The position numbers and the translations under genes were made by a program. The notes beneath the pieces are model-generated. The model saw nothing but the letters and a program-made list of their open reading frames with translations. It was not told where the DNA came from and did not search any database. From a virus, in the IMG/VR virus record IMGVR_UViG_3300018055_000003, positions 1 to 36,903 of that record: DNA of 36,903 nucleotides; one strand, 5' to 3'. Below, piece by piece: positions 1 through 6,924 of this stretch; positions within the stretch are counted from its first letter, which is position 1; each line of letters begins with the position of its first letter.

Positions 1-123
1 ACGTGCACCAGGCGCTTGTAACGCGGCCCATTCCGCCGGACCTGGCGATCCCACGCCATGTTCCCGCCCGCGATCATTTCATCGAGCACGCGCTCGATCA
101 CCGGCGCGGGCCTTCTATCGAAC
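1..123. repeat. Terminal direct repeat, copy 1 (circular overlap)
   Basis: These 123 bases are identical to 36781-36903. The minus-strand gene at this point continues in frame from base 1 onto base 36780, so the two ends are the same locus of a circular or circularly permuted molecule. The length could be an assembly overlap; the sequence alone cannot show a physical terminal repeat on virion DNA. Confidence 0.95.
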
Positions 124-287
124 AAGTCCACCGCGCGATCCTCCATCACAGGGATCAGCACGAACTCCAGATCATGCGGCTCCGGGCGCTTGCGCCGCAC
201 CGACCCGGCCACCTCGATGCGCTCGCACACCGGCCCCAACCGTTCGATGAGTTTGCCCGCCAATTCCTCAGCCATCGCCAGTTTCAT
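1..287 (-). CDS. PolX-like nucleotidyltransferase, N-terminal part (continues at 36780-36432)
   Basis: This is the first part of a 211-residue protein whose gene crosses the circular join (287 nt here plus 349 nt at 36780-36432, a whole number of codons). Visible motifs are the family X nucleotidyltransferase signature GSVRR (residues 28-32) followed by HDLEFV, giving acidic residues D39 and E41 where DNA polymerase beta relatives usually have DxD. The start at 287 has a GGAGGGG ribosome binding site 6 nt upstream and overlaps the previous stop as ATGA, so it is probably translationally coupled to the nuclease-like gene. Family members add nucleotides in DNA repair; a repair or end-processing role is inferred. 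E replacing D at the second position leaves activity uncertain. Confidence 0.8.
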   Translation of the reverse strand, partial: MKLAMAEELAGKLIERLGPVCERIEVAGSVRRKRPEPHDLEFVLIPVMEDRAVDLFDRRPAPVIERVLDEMIAGGNMAWDRQVRRNGPRYKRLVH

Positions 288-829
288 GCCAACCCCTCCA
301 GCGCAGGCTGCCAGGCATTGCACCCAACCGACACAAATTCATCAATGATCTCCCATGCTTCATAAAAGCGCAACCATTGCCCGATAGTGTCACGCGGATC
401 GTGCCGAGAGATTTCGATCTTCTTTCGTCCGCGCATCTCGGCAAACGGAATCACGAACCAATGCAGCGCGCCGTCCAGGCATCCCCACACGAGCACGTCA
501 GCCCGATTGCTATGCAGATTGGCCTGATAGCACTCCCCGTTCCACGTGGCCGCCTTGACCTCGACACGCACGCCCTCGACAAGTAAATCGTACTTCGCCT
601 GGTGTGGCGTCCCGGTCACGGAATAGCCGCGCAGTTTGAGCCGTTCGCGCACGAGCTGCTCGATCTGGCGCGCCATCACCCGGCGAGGATCGAGCCGCCG
701 CTCAGCTCGACGTCCGGTCAATTCATCGGGACATTCGGGCCGTGGGCCGCCACGCCGAGAGGCCAGCCACTCGTCGTGCAAAAACTTTTCTAGTTGGGCG
801 TCGGTGATCGTTGCCATTGCCAGTTTCAT
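284..829 (-). CDS. PD-(D/E)XK nuclease-like protein
   Basis: A 181-residue protein. The central segment reads GTPHQAKYDLLV, then VRVEVKAA, then FVIPFAEM: an acidic residue followed about ten residues later by E-V-K, the core of restriction-endonuclease-like folds (Mrr or Holliday-resolvase type). The N-terminal third is charged and probably helical. It lies between a small hypothetical gene and the PolX-like gene and shares ATGA with the latter, so a joint role in DNA processing is plausible. The start at 829 has only a weak GAGAG-type site. Its first codons (MKLAMA) repeat the first codons of the PolX-like gene nearly base for base. I call the fold from motif spacing only. Confidence 0.6.
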   Translation of the reverse strand: MKLAMATITDAQLEKFLHDEWLASRRGGPRPECPDELTGRRAERRLDPRRVMARQIEQLVRERLKLRGYSVTGTPHQAKYDLLVEGVRVEVKAATWNGECYQANLHSNRADVLVWGCLDGALHWFVIPFAEMRGRKKIEISRHDPRDTIGQWLRFYEAWEIIDEFVSVGCNAWQPALEGLA

Positions 830-839
830 AGAGCAACTC

Positions 840-1166
840 TCAAAACGTGTATTCCCTGATGAGTTCCTCTGAGTAGGTCAGTTCATCGAATGGAATTTCT
901 CGTTCTTGCAGAATGCGCTTGAGAATTTCAATCTTTGCAAGAATTTCAGCTTCAGAGTTTCCCTTGTCGGCAAACTCCTTATAGATCGTGTAAAACTCTG
1001 TTTGAAGAACTCGCTCAGAAAACTCCTTCTTGCTTTGAGCGATAACGATTTCAAGAGATTGGACATGACCGCTGTAGTGAATGAACACACAATAGTTCGT
1101 GTACTGATTGACCATGTGGGCCAATGCCATCGCTCGGATAACCAAATCATCTCGTGTGGTTTTCAT
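840..1166 (-). CDS. Hypothetical protein
   Basis: A 108-residue protein (MKTTRDDLV...) with no family I recognise. The start at 1166 is preferred over 1193 because GGGGAG lies 5 nt upstream of it. The protein is mostly charged and probably helical after residue 40, with a Tyr/Asn/His-rich stretch near residues 15-35 and no membrane segment. It sits between the parB-like gene and the nuclease-like gene in one transcription unit. A dyad element of the dispersed family (1175-1204) fills the gap just upstream of its ribosome binding site. Confidence 0.65.
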   Translation of the reverse strand: MKTTRDDLVIRAMALAHMVNQYTNYCVFIHYSGHVQSLEIVIAQSKKEFSERVLQTEFYTIYKEFADKGNSEAEILAKIEILKRILQEREIPFDELTYSEELIREYTF

Positions 1167-1174
1167 AGTTCTCC

Positions 1175-1204
1175 CCGTTCTGTGAATTTCCATTACCGAT
1201 ACGG
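1175..1204. repeat. 30-bp dyad element (divergent copy)
   Basis: It matches the dispersed family at the core positions TGTGAAT and CATTACC and ends ATACGG like the copy at 24609. It lies 9 bp upstream of the start codon of the 840-1166 gene. The arms are degenerate, so this is a weaker member. Confidence 0.5.
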
Positions 1205-3028
1205 TTACTTCTTGCTCCGCTTGGATGCGACCTTTTTCACCGACTTGCCCGTGCGTCTGATTTTGCCAGGCTTCGATGCAAAGAACGCCTTTGTTTGCTC
1301 TTTGACTTGCTTTAGATCAAGTTTGTCACGGCACGCATCCGAGCACGTCACCACGCCCGCCTCGGCCTTCCAGCCTCGCTCGACGTCCTTGCCCGTGATC
1401 GTCGGCCCCGGCGTGAACACGCCGCACACGTGGCAATTCGTTTTCGTCTTGTGCACCGGCGGCTGATCCCAATCCTTGGGCAGCGCCAACCCCAGCTCCT
1501 CCGCAATCGTCTGCACTTCCTTGCACCCGCGCGTCCAGTTGAATTGTTCTTCGGCTTTGTAGCCGCTGATCCCATCGGCGAAGCGCCGCGCCAGGATAAA
1601 TTCGCGCTTCTCAAAGTCATCACCATCTCGCCTGATACAATTCATGGCGCCGACCATCTTGGCTCTCAATGGAGAAAACCACGCCTCGTACTCGGGCCAT
1701 TCGTACTGCGGGTTAGTCGTATATCGCTGGGTCAACTCGGCGCAATAGGTTGCGATGCCGCCCGTGATCGGCAAGTCCACCGCCAGCATCTCGGCATTGT
1801 GCATGATGAGCCACACCAGGTCATACCGCGCCTTGCGAATCGCCGAGCGCGCCTCGCGCCGTTCCTCGGCCTCGGCCTCCTCGCGCTCGATCCGCTTGGC
1901 GCGCGCCGCCGGCGTTTCCTCCACACCGCTGGAAACATCCGCAGCCACGCTCTTGCCGCTCGCGGATTTGTCATCATCGGACTTGTCGAACAGCTTGGGA
2001 TTCGTGCTGCCCAAAACAACGAAATAGGTTTCAAGGAGCTTGGCTTGATGGTAATCGCCATCCTTGGCATCCACCGGCAGAAGATAGAGGTCAGGTTTTT
2101 TGATGCGCTTCAAATAGCCACGCGCAGCCTGTTCGTTGCCCCACTCAATTTTGAGTGGCTTGATCGGCCCGCCCTCGGTCGCAATCGGCAGATTCAGCTT
2201 TTCGCCCAATCGCTGCAATTCATGCAGCGTCCACAACGCAGCCTTTTCCTGATAGCACGCTGGATTCATGCAGTACACAGCATGCAAAGCTTTGATGCGA
2301 TAATCGCACCCCATGCACGCCGGCAATTCGTCAGGATGCCAGTTGCCCGCCCAGAGCCTATCCTCAAGCATCCGCTGGCCATGCTCTTCAACGACATCTT
2401 GAATCTCATCCTCGAACACCTCGTCACGCGCCGACTCGGGTGCCTGGGCGACTTTATCGGCGATGGCGTTCACCTTCTCAGGATCAATCTTGGAAAATGG
2501 CACAAGCGAGCGTCCATGCCGCTCGGGCAGTAATCGCTCGTTGATCAAATTTCTTGCCAGCTCGGGCAACTCCAGCAAGCTGAGCAAGTGCGCCACCGAT
2601 GATTGCGAGACGTATCCGAACGGCGCGCCCGCCTCGAGCTGCGTCAGCCCGAAATCCGCGATCCGCTTTTGAATCGCCGACGCGACCTCGATGGCCGTCA
2701 AATTCTTGCGCTTGGCATTCTCGGCCGCGGCATAATCGCTCATTTGCCGGTCGCTCAGCTCGCGGATGATCACAGGAAATTCGGAAAAGTGCCCCACCGC
2801 GTCGCCCGTCACATTCAGGAACTTGAACGCAGCCAGCCTGCTATGGGCGAACGCGATCTGCACCCGTCCATCCAGCCGCCGTCCCAGCCCGGGCTGCAGC
2901 AGCGTGTTCGCCGCAATGTCCCGCGCCAGCGTCATCACGTGGACGTCGTCCTCTTCCAGGCGCGTCTGCCACGGGTTCGAATCAATCAGCTCCAACGGCA
3001 CCAGGTCCGGAGTATACAAGTTATCCAT
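1205..3028 (-). CDS. ParB-like domain protein with zinc clusters
   Basis: A 607-residue protein. Residues 10-110 resemble the ParB/RepB/Spo0J N-terminal domain, with the second box ENAKRKNLTAIEVA at 103-116; the first box is AHSR (61-64) rather than the GERR of CTP-hydrolysing ParB. A helix-turn-helix region follows (about 120-175, QSSVAHLLSLLELP). Two cysteine clusters follow: C238, C241, C253, C258, and C532, C535, C562, C566. The C-terminus is very basic (KSVKKVASKRSKK). GGAG lies 8 nt upstream of the start. No ParA gene is present, so this may be a DNA-binding regulator or ParB-type nuclease rather than a partition protein. ATGTCCACAGACAT lies 13 bp upstream of the start and recurs twice elsewhere, making it a candidate binding site. 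Confidence 0.8.
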   Translation of the reverse strand: MDNLYTPDLVPLELIDSNPWQTRLEEDDVHVMTLARDIAANTLLQPGLGRRLDGRVQIAFAHSRLAAFKFLNVTGDAVGHFSEFPVIIRELSDRQMSDYAAAENAKRKNLTAIEVASAIQKRIADFGLTQLEAGAPFGYVSQSSVAHLLSLLELPELARNLINERLLPERHGRSLVPFSKIDPEKVNAIADKVAQAPESARDEVFEDEIQDVVEEHGQRMLEDRLWAGNWHPDELPACMGCDYRIKALHAVYCMNPACYQEKAALWTLHELQRLGEKLNLPIATEGGPIKPLKIEWGNEQAARGYLKRIKKPDLYLLPVDAKDGDYHQAKLLETYFVVLGSTNPKLFDKSDDDKSASGKSVAADVSSGVEETPAARAKRIEREEAEAEERREARSAIRKARYDLVWLIMHNAEMLAVDLPITGGIATYCAELTQRYTTNPQYEWPEYEAWFSPLRAKMVGAMNCIRRDGDDFEKREFILARRFADGISGYKAEEQFNWTRGCKEVQTIAEELGLALPKDWDQPPVHKTKTNCHVCGVFTPGPTITGKDVERGWKAEAGVVTCSDACRDKLDLKQVKEQTKAFFASKPGKIRRTGKSVKKVASKRSKK

Positions 3029-3040
3029 CGCTATTTCTCC

Positions 3041-3054
3041 ATGTCCACAGACAT
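3041..3054. promoter_or_regulatory. ATGTCCACAGACAT palindrome, copy 1
   Basis: A 14-bp interrupted palindrome (ATGTC-CACA-GACAT) directly upstream of the ribosome binding site of the parB-like gene, overlapping the upstream gene's stop codon by one base. Exact copies lie at 8008-8021 and 32208-32221. Confidence 0.6.
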
Positions 3055-3269
3055 CATTCCGGGCGTGTCTGGGCGCCCACTTGTTCCAGAAATCTCAAAA
3101 TCGTTTGGAGCGCATCGAGCGCCCCGGCGATCCTGCGCAGCGTCTCGGTCGCGTCGAATCGCTCGCCGATGACGAGTGGCCGGAGCAATCGCACGCCGCG
3201 TTGGGCTTCTTCGGCGGCCCGATCGCGCGCCTCGGCCGCATAGTTCGGCCACTCGCGGCACTTGGTCAT
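3054..3269 (-). CDS. Small hypothetical protein
   Basis: A 71-residue protein, MTKCREWPNYAAEARD and onwards, rich in Ala, Arg and Leu and probably all helical (ERFDATETLRRIAGALDALQ). The start at 3269 follows directly on the TAG stop of the upstream membrane-protein gene, with GGGGGA about 7 nt upstream, which supports this frame over the overlapping frame at 3031-3327. Its stop abuts the palindrome upstream of the parB-like gene. Function unknown; size and position fit a small phage accessory protein. Confidence 0.6.
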   Translation of the reverse strand: MTKCREWPNYAAEARDRAAEEAQRGVRLLRPLVIGERFDATETLRRIAGALDALQTILRFLEQVGAQTRPE

Positions 3270-3572
3270 CTAAGTCCCCCGCAGCGCATCCTGGGCGCGC
3301 CGCCGCGCCTGCACGTGCCGCCACCACGAACCCACGATCATCGGCACGCCGCTAAACACAAATGCCGCCACCGTCAAGAGCGCCGCGCGCCAGTCCAGCA
3401 CGGCCACGCCGCCCAGCGTCACCAGCACACCGACCACGACCAGAAAGCTCGTGTACCCCTCGTCATAGCCCCGGTTCTCCAACCAGCCCACGGCCCAGTT
3501 GTAGAGCAGGCCAAAGACGAACAAGCCCGCCAGGACCCGAATCACGCCGGAAGCGTTCCCGATCTCGTTCAT
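3270..3572 (-). CDS. Small membrane protein, three predicted helices
   Basis: A 100-residue protein with hydrophobic segments at about 10-31, 40-61 and 63-84, and a basic C-terminal tail (RHVQARRRAQDAL) likely to be cytoplasmic. The start overlaps the stop of the upstream gene as ATGA and the stop touches the next start, so all three genes are coupled. A membrane protein inside a DNA-binding block is unusual. It could be a superinfection-exclusion or host-membrane factor, but nothing in the sequence decides this. Confidence 0.7.
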   Translation of the reverse strand: MNEIGNASGVIRVLAGLFVFGLLYNWAVGWLENRGYDEGYTSFLVVVGVLVTLGGVAVLDWRAALLTVAAFVFSGVPMIVGSWWRHVQARRRAQDALRGT

Positions 3573-3829
3573 GCCGCCACCGGTGCTACACTGTCTACGA
3601 TCGACAGAACCTTACCAAATAAATATTCATCACCCGGCTGATGCACTTCCAGCTTGTCGCCGGGCTGGGCATTCGCGAGCTGCACTCCCACCGGCGAGGC
3701 CACGCTCACCTCCTCGCCGATGGCATGCACCGTCAACACCAGGCAGCGCACCAACAGCACCCCGCCCAACTCGAATTTGATGCGCTTACCAAGATTGGCC
3801 ACAGGTTGATGCTTCATAATGTACGCCAT
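3569..3829 (-). CDS. Hypothetical beta-rich protein
   Basis: An 86-residue protein starting MAYIMKHQPVANLG. Alternating hydrophobic stretches (GGVLLVRCLVLTVHAIG, KLEVHQPGDEYLFGKVLSIVD) suggest a compact beta-barrel-like fold; the QPGD motif occurs twice. The start at 3829 is chosen because GGGGAT lies about 6 nt upstream; an internal ATG at 3817 has none. It is the first gene after the hairpin-rich gap at 3840-4084 and overlaps the membrane-protein gene by four bases. No family recognised. Confidence 0.65.
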   Translation of the reverse strand: MAYIMKHQPVANLGKRIKFELGGVLLVRCLVLTVHAIGEEVSVASPVGVQLANAQPGDKLEVHQPGDEYLFGKVLSIVDSVAPVAA

Positions 3830-3839
3830 GAGATATCCC

Positions 3840-3892
3840 CTATGCTGTAAACCGCGATTACCAATGTAGGGGCGCGGTCTCCGCGCCCCCTA
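3840..3892. repeat. Composite repeat: 30-bp dyad plus GC hairpin
   Basis: The dyad at 3840-3869 (CTATGCTGTAA ... TTACCAATGTAG) overlaps a hairpin at 3866-3892 (GTAGGGGCGCGG, loop TCT, CCGCGCCCC). The dyad lies 11 bp upstream of the start at 3829. Confidence 0.75.
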
Positions 3893-3893
3893 A

Positions 3894-4074
3894 AGGCAGC
3901 CTGGCAAGAGCTACTGCCCCGCAACTCTTCTTTTCATCGCCCCCCGATGAGCCAGGCTGCCTAATGGGGCTGGAGAGGTGTGACGCTCTCCAGCCCGCTC
4001 GTCTTCCGCCCAACTGGGCGGGGGGCCGGTATGCCCCCGGTCAGGGAAAGCACCGGCCCCACATCTCAATGTGG
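3894..4074 (-). ncRNA. Tandem hairpin array, candidate structured RNA or leader
   Basis: The 255-bp gap between the genes at 4085 and 3829 is filled with consecutive perfect inverted repeats: 3894-3905 with 3951-3962 (12 bp, with small inner hairpins CATCG/CGATG and AAGAG/CTCTT); 3967-3977 with 3986-3996 (11 bp); 4006-4011 with 4016-4021 (6 bp); 4022-4030 with 4052-4060 (9 bp); 4059-4064 with 4069-4074 (6 bp). On the minus strand several loops are G-rich. No run of T follows, so these are not ordinary terminators. The strand is assumed from the flanking operon. It could be a structured leader, a small RNA, or a packaging or replication DNA element. Confidence 0.5.
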
Positions 4075-4084
4075 TATCAAATTG

Positions 4085-4390
4085 TTAGAGACCAGTCGGC
4101 CTGTCGAACTGCTGTACCGCCGCCGTCAGCATCGCCAACTTGACCTCATTCAACACGCGCACCTGGTGCTCGATCCGACTGACGCAATGGAACACGTCAT
4201 CCCACGTTTGCGCGAACCGATAGCCACCCTCGTCGCCGACGATGAGTTGCCCCTGCCGCCGCAAATCTGAGATCGCCTCGCGCACTTGGCGATCATTTGA
4301 GTGTGTTGATTGCACCAGCTCGGCGCGTGTGACAAAGCGCGCATGCCGCTTGAGAACCGTTAGAATGTCGAGCGTGATATCGCTTCTCAT
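4085..4390 (-). CDS. Winged-helix DNA-binding protein (putative)
   Basis: A 101-residue protein. Residues 5-60 (DILTVLKRHARFVTRAELVQ, then DRQVREAISDLRRQGQ, then GYRFA) have the helix, turn, recognition helix and beta-wing order of small winged-helix proteins. The C-terminal 40 residues form an amphipathic helix (VSRIEHQVRVLNEVKLAML) that could dimerise. The start lies just after the stop of the second recombinase, so the pair is co-transcribed. It may regulate the recombinase or act as a directionality factor; both are inferred from position. Confidence 0.6.
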   Translation of the reverse strand: MRSDITLDILTVLKRHARFVTRAELVQSTHSNDRQVREAISDLRRQGQLIVGDEGGYRFAQTWDDVFHCVSRIEHQVRVLNEVKLAMLTAAVQQFDRPTGL

Positions 4391-4392
4391 GT

Positions 4393-5535
4393 CTACACCA
4401 TCTCGAAAAACTCACCCACTGTTTTCCACAGCGGGTGGCGCTCGCGGTCAATGCCCTTCAAATAGATCATGGTCGTGTTGACGTTGCTATGATGCAGCAT
4501 CTGTTGGATCTGGATCAGGTCGGCGCCCTTGTGCTTGAGAAAAAGCGCCGCCGTGTGCCGCAGCGTGTGCGTGTGGATGCGCGTCTCGTCCAGCCCGGCG
4601 CGCCGGGCAATGTGTTTGACGATCTGGTTGACGCGCGCACCGGTCAGGCAGCTCGGCCCATCCCTGGGCGGCAATGTGCGGCCGTTCTTCGCTGCCTTGC
4701 GCTCGGCCAGGCGCGTGCCCACATCCGACAAGGGCACAAAGATAATGTCATCCTTGCCCATCGTGTCCAGCCGCTTGGCCGCCTGCAGATAAACGCAGAT
4801 CGCCTTGTACGCTGCTTCGGGCAATTCGTCCACGCCCTGCTTGGCCTTGCTCTCCCACCGGTAAAACACCACCTGGCCCTTGACCTCGATCGCCCCCCAC
4901 GTCATCGTCGCGATTGCCGCCGAGCGCTGGCCCGTCGCAAAGATGGTCGAGATCAGCGCATAGTCGCGCAGGCCCGCCACGCTGGCGCGATCGCACGCCC
5001 GCAGCATCGCCATCATTTCATCCTCGGTCAAGCCGCCCGCCTTTTCGTTCTCGTAGGGATTGATCTTGGTGCGCGTGGCGGACTTGACGGGATTGCGCCC
5101 GCACAGGAACATTTCGATGCGCGGGTTGCGCGGATCGGGAAACGAGAATTTGTGACATAGGAACTCGTACAGCGAGGATAGCCCGGCCAGGCGCAGGTTG
5201 ATCGTTTGTTCGGAGAGGTCCGAGGCGCGCATCGAATTCTGCCAGCCGATCACCTGGCTGCCCATCACGCGCCACATCGGAAAGCGGTCGCCGATGAACC
5301 CGTGGAATTCATCCACCGAGCGCTGATACGCCCGGCGAGTTTGCGTGCTGATCGTGTGGCCGTGCGAGCGCCAGCCGCCCGCGATCCATTGCTCGAACGC
5401 GATCGGCCATATCTGCGCCTTGATCGCATCCTCGTCGCGGTCGTCCACGCCCAGGCCGGGCTGGAGCGGTGCGTCGGGCATCACGACCCAGGAGGGAACC
5501 AGTTCGGTTCTAGTAGCGGTTGCAGTTGCCAGCAT
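4393..5535 (-). CDS. Tyrosine recombinase (second of two)
   Basis: A 380-residue tyrosine recombinase. Residues 60-130 form the SAM-like core-binding domain; the catalytic domain carries R204 (FATGQRSA), K230, the HTLR box H323/R326, H349 and the tyrosine Y358 (NTTMIYL). All catalytic positions are present, so it should be active. The ATG at 5535 is preferred over the one at 5538 because GAGG is 6 nt upstream. It is encoded in the minus-strand early block, away from attP and opposite in direction to the attP-linked integrase, so it more likely serves dimer resolution, inversion or another exchange. No recombination-site pair was identified near it. Confidence 0.85.
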   Translation of the reverse strand: MLATATATRTELVPSWVVMPDAPLQPGLGVDDRDEDAIKAQIWPIAFEQWIAGGWRSHGHTISTQTRRAYQRSVDEFHGFIGDRFPMWRVMGSQVIGWQNSMRASDLSEQTINLRLAGLSSLYEFLCHKFSFPDPRNPRIEMFLCGRNPVKSATRTKINPYENEKAGGLTEDEMMAMLRACDRASVAGLRDYALISTIFATGQRSAAIATMTWGAIEVKGQVVFYRWESKAKQGVDELPEAAYKAICVYLQAAKRLDTMGKDDIIFVPLSDVGTRLAERKAAKNGRTLPPRDGPSCLTGARVNQIVKHIARRAGLDETRIHTHTLRHTAALFLKHKGADLIQIQQMLHHSNVNTTMIYLKGIDRERHPLWKTVGEFFEMV

Positions 5536-5543
5536 CATGCACC

Positions 5544-5864
5544 TCACGAGATGGGGCTGATCATCAGCCCCAGCCGCTTGCGGATAGCGATGAGCGCCCG
5601 CTCGCCGCGCTCCGTTTGAAAAATGTCGCACAGCACCACGTTCTTGCTCTGCACGCGCGCCGCGTTCGCCAACGCCACCAGCGCATCGAGCGCGTCCAGC
5701 CGGTTGAGGCCGCCCACCACGCACTTGTCCAGGTCAATCTCGACGATCTGCTCTTCGGTGTTGCGCCCCAGGAACGAAGCCAGGAGCGTGCGCTCATCGC
5801 CGCCATACACTTGCGACATCGCCTGTTCAATGAGCTTGCCCAAATCCACCTTGATCTTGTACAT
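5544..5864 (-). CDS. Hypothetical protein
   Basis: A 106-residue protein starting MYKIKVDLGKLIEQAM, with GGAG 6 nt upstream. It alternates helical (NRLDALDALVALANAARVQ) and strand-like (EEQIVEIDLDKCVVGG, KNVVLCDIF) segments, suggesting a small alpha/beta protein. There are no membrane segments or zinc motifs. It lies between the zinc-finger protein and the second recombinase and ends 6 bp before the latter's first possible start. Function unknown. Confidence 0.65.
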   Translation of the reverse strand: MYKIKVDLGKLIEQAMSQVYGGDERTLLASFLGRNTEEQIVEIDLDKCVVGGLNRLDALDALVALANAARVQSKNVVLCDIFQTERGERALIAIRKRLGLMISPIS

Positions 5865-5921
5865 GCGCTTCTCCTATGCACCAATTACATTTCGGGCCGA
5901 TGCGCCAGTTCCCCGAATCAA

Positions 5922-6221
5922 TCAGTCGCTTGCAGGCTGGACATCGCTCGCGCTGTGCTTTTTCGCCATGTGGATGCCAAGCCCCCTGGCCTTGAACTTG
6001 TCGCCGCATTCCGGGCAGATCAACGTCGAGGCCCGGGCCTTCGCTTTTGGGGCGGCCTTCCGATGTCCATTTCGGTGCACCAATGTCACCGGCGCCAGAT
6101 CGCCCAACGCCTCGCGCAATTGGCGCTGCAGTTCCGATGGATCCTTGAGCGCCGCTATCGCCTCATCCCGCTCGAGCAGGATGCCGACTGATACCAATTG
6201 ATTGATCGTTGTCACGTTCAT
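5922..6221 (-). CDS. C2H2-type zinc-finger protein
   Basis: A 99-residue protein starting MNVTTINQLVSVG, with GGAGGT 6 nt upstream; an upstream in-frame extension to 6431 is rejected because it crosses a hairpin-rich gap. The N-terminal half is helical (LLERDEAIAALKD, LQRQLREALGDL); a basic linker (GHRKAAPKAKA) leads to a finger with C-P-E-C and H-x4-H ligands (CPECGDKFKARGLGIHMAKKH, residues about 73-92). Probably a small nucleic-acid-binding regulator. A second zinc-ribbon pattern follows in the -1 frame just past its end. Confidence 0.7.
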   Translation of the reverse strand: MNVTTINQLVSVGILLERDEAIAALKDPSELQRQLREALGDLAPVTLVHRNGHRKAAPKAKARASTLICPECGDKFKARGLGIHMAKKHSASDVQPASD

Positions 6222-6237
6222 CGTTACCTCCGAGAGG

Positions 6238-6338
6238 CCCCTGGGCCTGGCCCCGTCAGGCCCAGGGGAAAGCCGGGAAAGGAGGAGAAACCCGGCGGAG
6301 ACCACACGTGGCCCGCGACATTTGACGTCGTGGGCCAC
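6238..6338 (-). other. Cluster of three hairpins in a gene gap
   Basis: Three consecutive inverted repeats lie between the ribbon-helix-helix gene and the zinc-finger gene: 6238-6249 with 6257-6268 (12 bp, 7-nt loop), 6272-6277 with 6291-6296 (6 bp), and 6308-6314 with 6332-6338 (7 bp, with inner GAC/GTC). No T-run follows. It resembles the larger array at 3894-4074 in style but shares no sequence that I can see. Confidence 0.45.
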
Positions 6339-6342
6339 TCCC

Positions 6343-6564
6343 TCATGCGCCGATGTTCCCAGCGGCACTTGCACCGCCGTTGGTGTCTTGCTTTTCGGCG
6401 CCGTTCGGCCAGGCGTCCGGCATGTCATCAATAAGTCTCTGGATGGCCTGGCTGAATTTCCTGATCTTGAAAGCGCGCATGTAGCGTTCGACCTTTTCGC
6501 GTTGAGAAGGGTAGAGGGTTACGGTCGTTGTCTGAACTTGCTCGGCGGGAAGAATTTGATTCAT
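6343..6564 (-). CDS. Ribbon-helix-helix-like protein (putative)
   Basis: A 73-residue protein. Residues 12-46 (TTTVTLYPSQREKVERYM, then KFSQAIQRLIDDM) fit the strand-helix-helix pattern of CopG/Arc DNA-binding proteins; the tail is low-complexity (NGGASAAGNIGA). GGTGG lies about 6 nt upstream of the start, and the upstream stop is immediately before it (TGA then ATG). It belongs to the first genes transcribed leftward from the control region at 6790-6924, where a regulatory role would fit. Confidence 0.6.
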   Translation of the reverse strand: MNQILPAEQVQTTTVTLYPSQREKVERYMRAFKIRKFSQAIQRLIDDMPDAWPNGAEKQDTNGGASAAGNIGA

Positions 6565-6789
6565 TCAATCCACCTCTGGCACGGGGAAGAAGCGACCTAC
6601 ATATCGTGAAGCGACGTGCATTGCACGTGTCTTGGCATCATATCGAATGCGCCCCACGAAATGCTTCTTGTTGCGTCGTGCGCGTTGATGTGAGCGCTTC
6701 ACAGACTCATCTCGAGCATAATCTCTTGCCCAGGAGCGCCGGCAATAGAGTTCGTCAATTTCTTTCTCTGTCAGGTCTGTTTTTGCCAT
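6565..6789 (-). CDS. Small basic hypothetical protein
   Basis: A 74-residue, strongly basic protein (SVKRSHQRARRNKKHFVGRI). AGAGGTT lies about 5 nt upstream of the start. It is the first gene of the leftward unit, divergent from the repressor, a position where phages often place an antirepressor, Cro-like or excisionase-like protein. I see no clear helix-turn-helix, so the role is open. Confidence 0.6.
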   Translation of the reverse strand: MAKTDLTEKEIDELYCRRSWARDYARDESVKRSHQRARRNKKHFVGRIRYDAKTRAMHVASRYVGRFFPVPEVD

Positions 6790-6924
6790 GTGAACCTCTG
6801 TCTGTAAATCAGGTTATCAATTCGTTCAATCTATTGATAGGGTATCATACATTTCGTGATTTGTCAATAGATTTATAATTTTCGTAAGCAAATTGATCAA
6901 AATAGGTAGTAGACTATCAAGAAC
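6790..6924. promoter_or_regulatory. Divergent control region with operator-like inverted repeat
   Basis: An AT-rich gap between the leftward gene at 6789 and the rightward repressor at 6925. AATCTATTGA (6828-6837) is repeated inverted as TCAATAGATT (6864-6873), a likely operator pair. On the minus strand TTGACA (6867-6862) is followed after 17 nt by TACCCT, a plausible leftward promoter lying between and overlapping these arms. On the plus strand TATAAT lies at 6874-6879 without a good -35 box. This fits a repressor-controlled lysis-lysogeny switch. Confidence 0.65.

Noticed and set aside
3031-3327. 98-codon minus-strand frame overlapping the 71-residue gene
   Set aside because: No ribosome binding site, Arg/Gly/Ala-rich composition, and overlap with two better-supported genes.
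3866-3892. GTAGGGGCGCGG hairpins as intrinsic terminators
   Set aside because: None is followed by a T-run on either strand, and several lie between genes of one operon.
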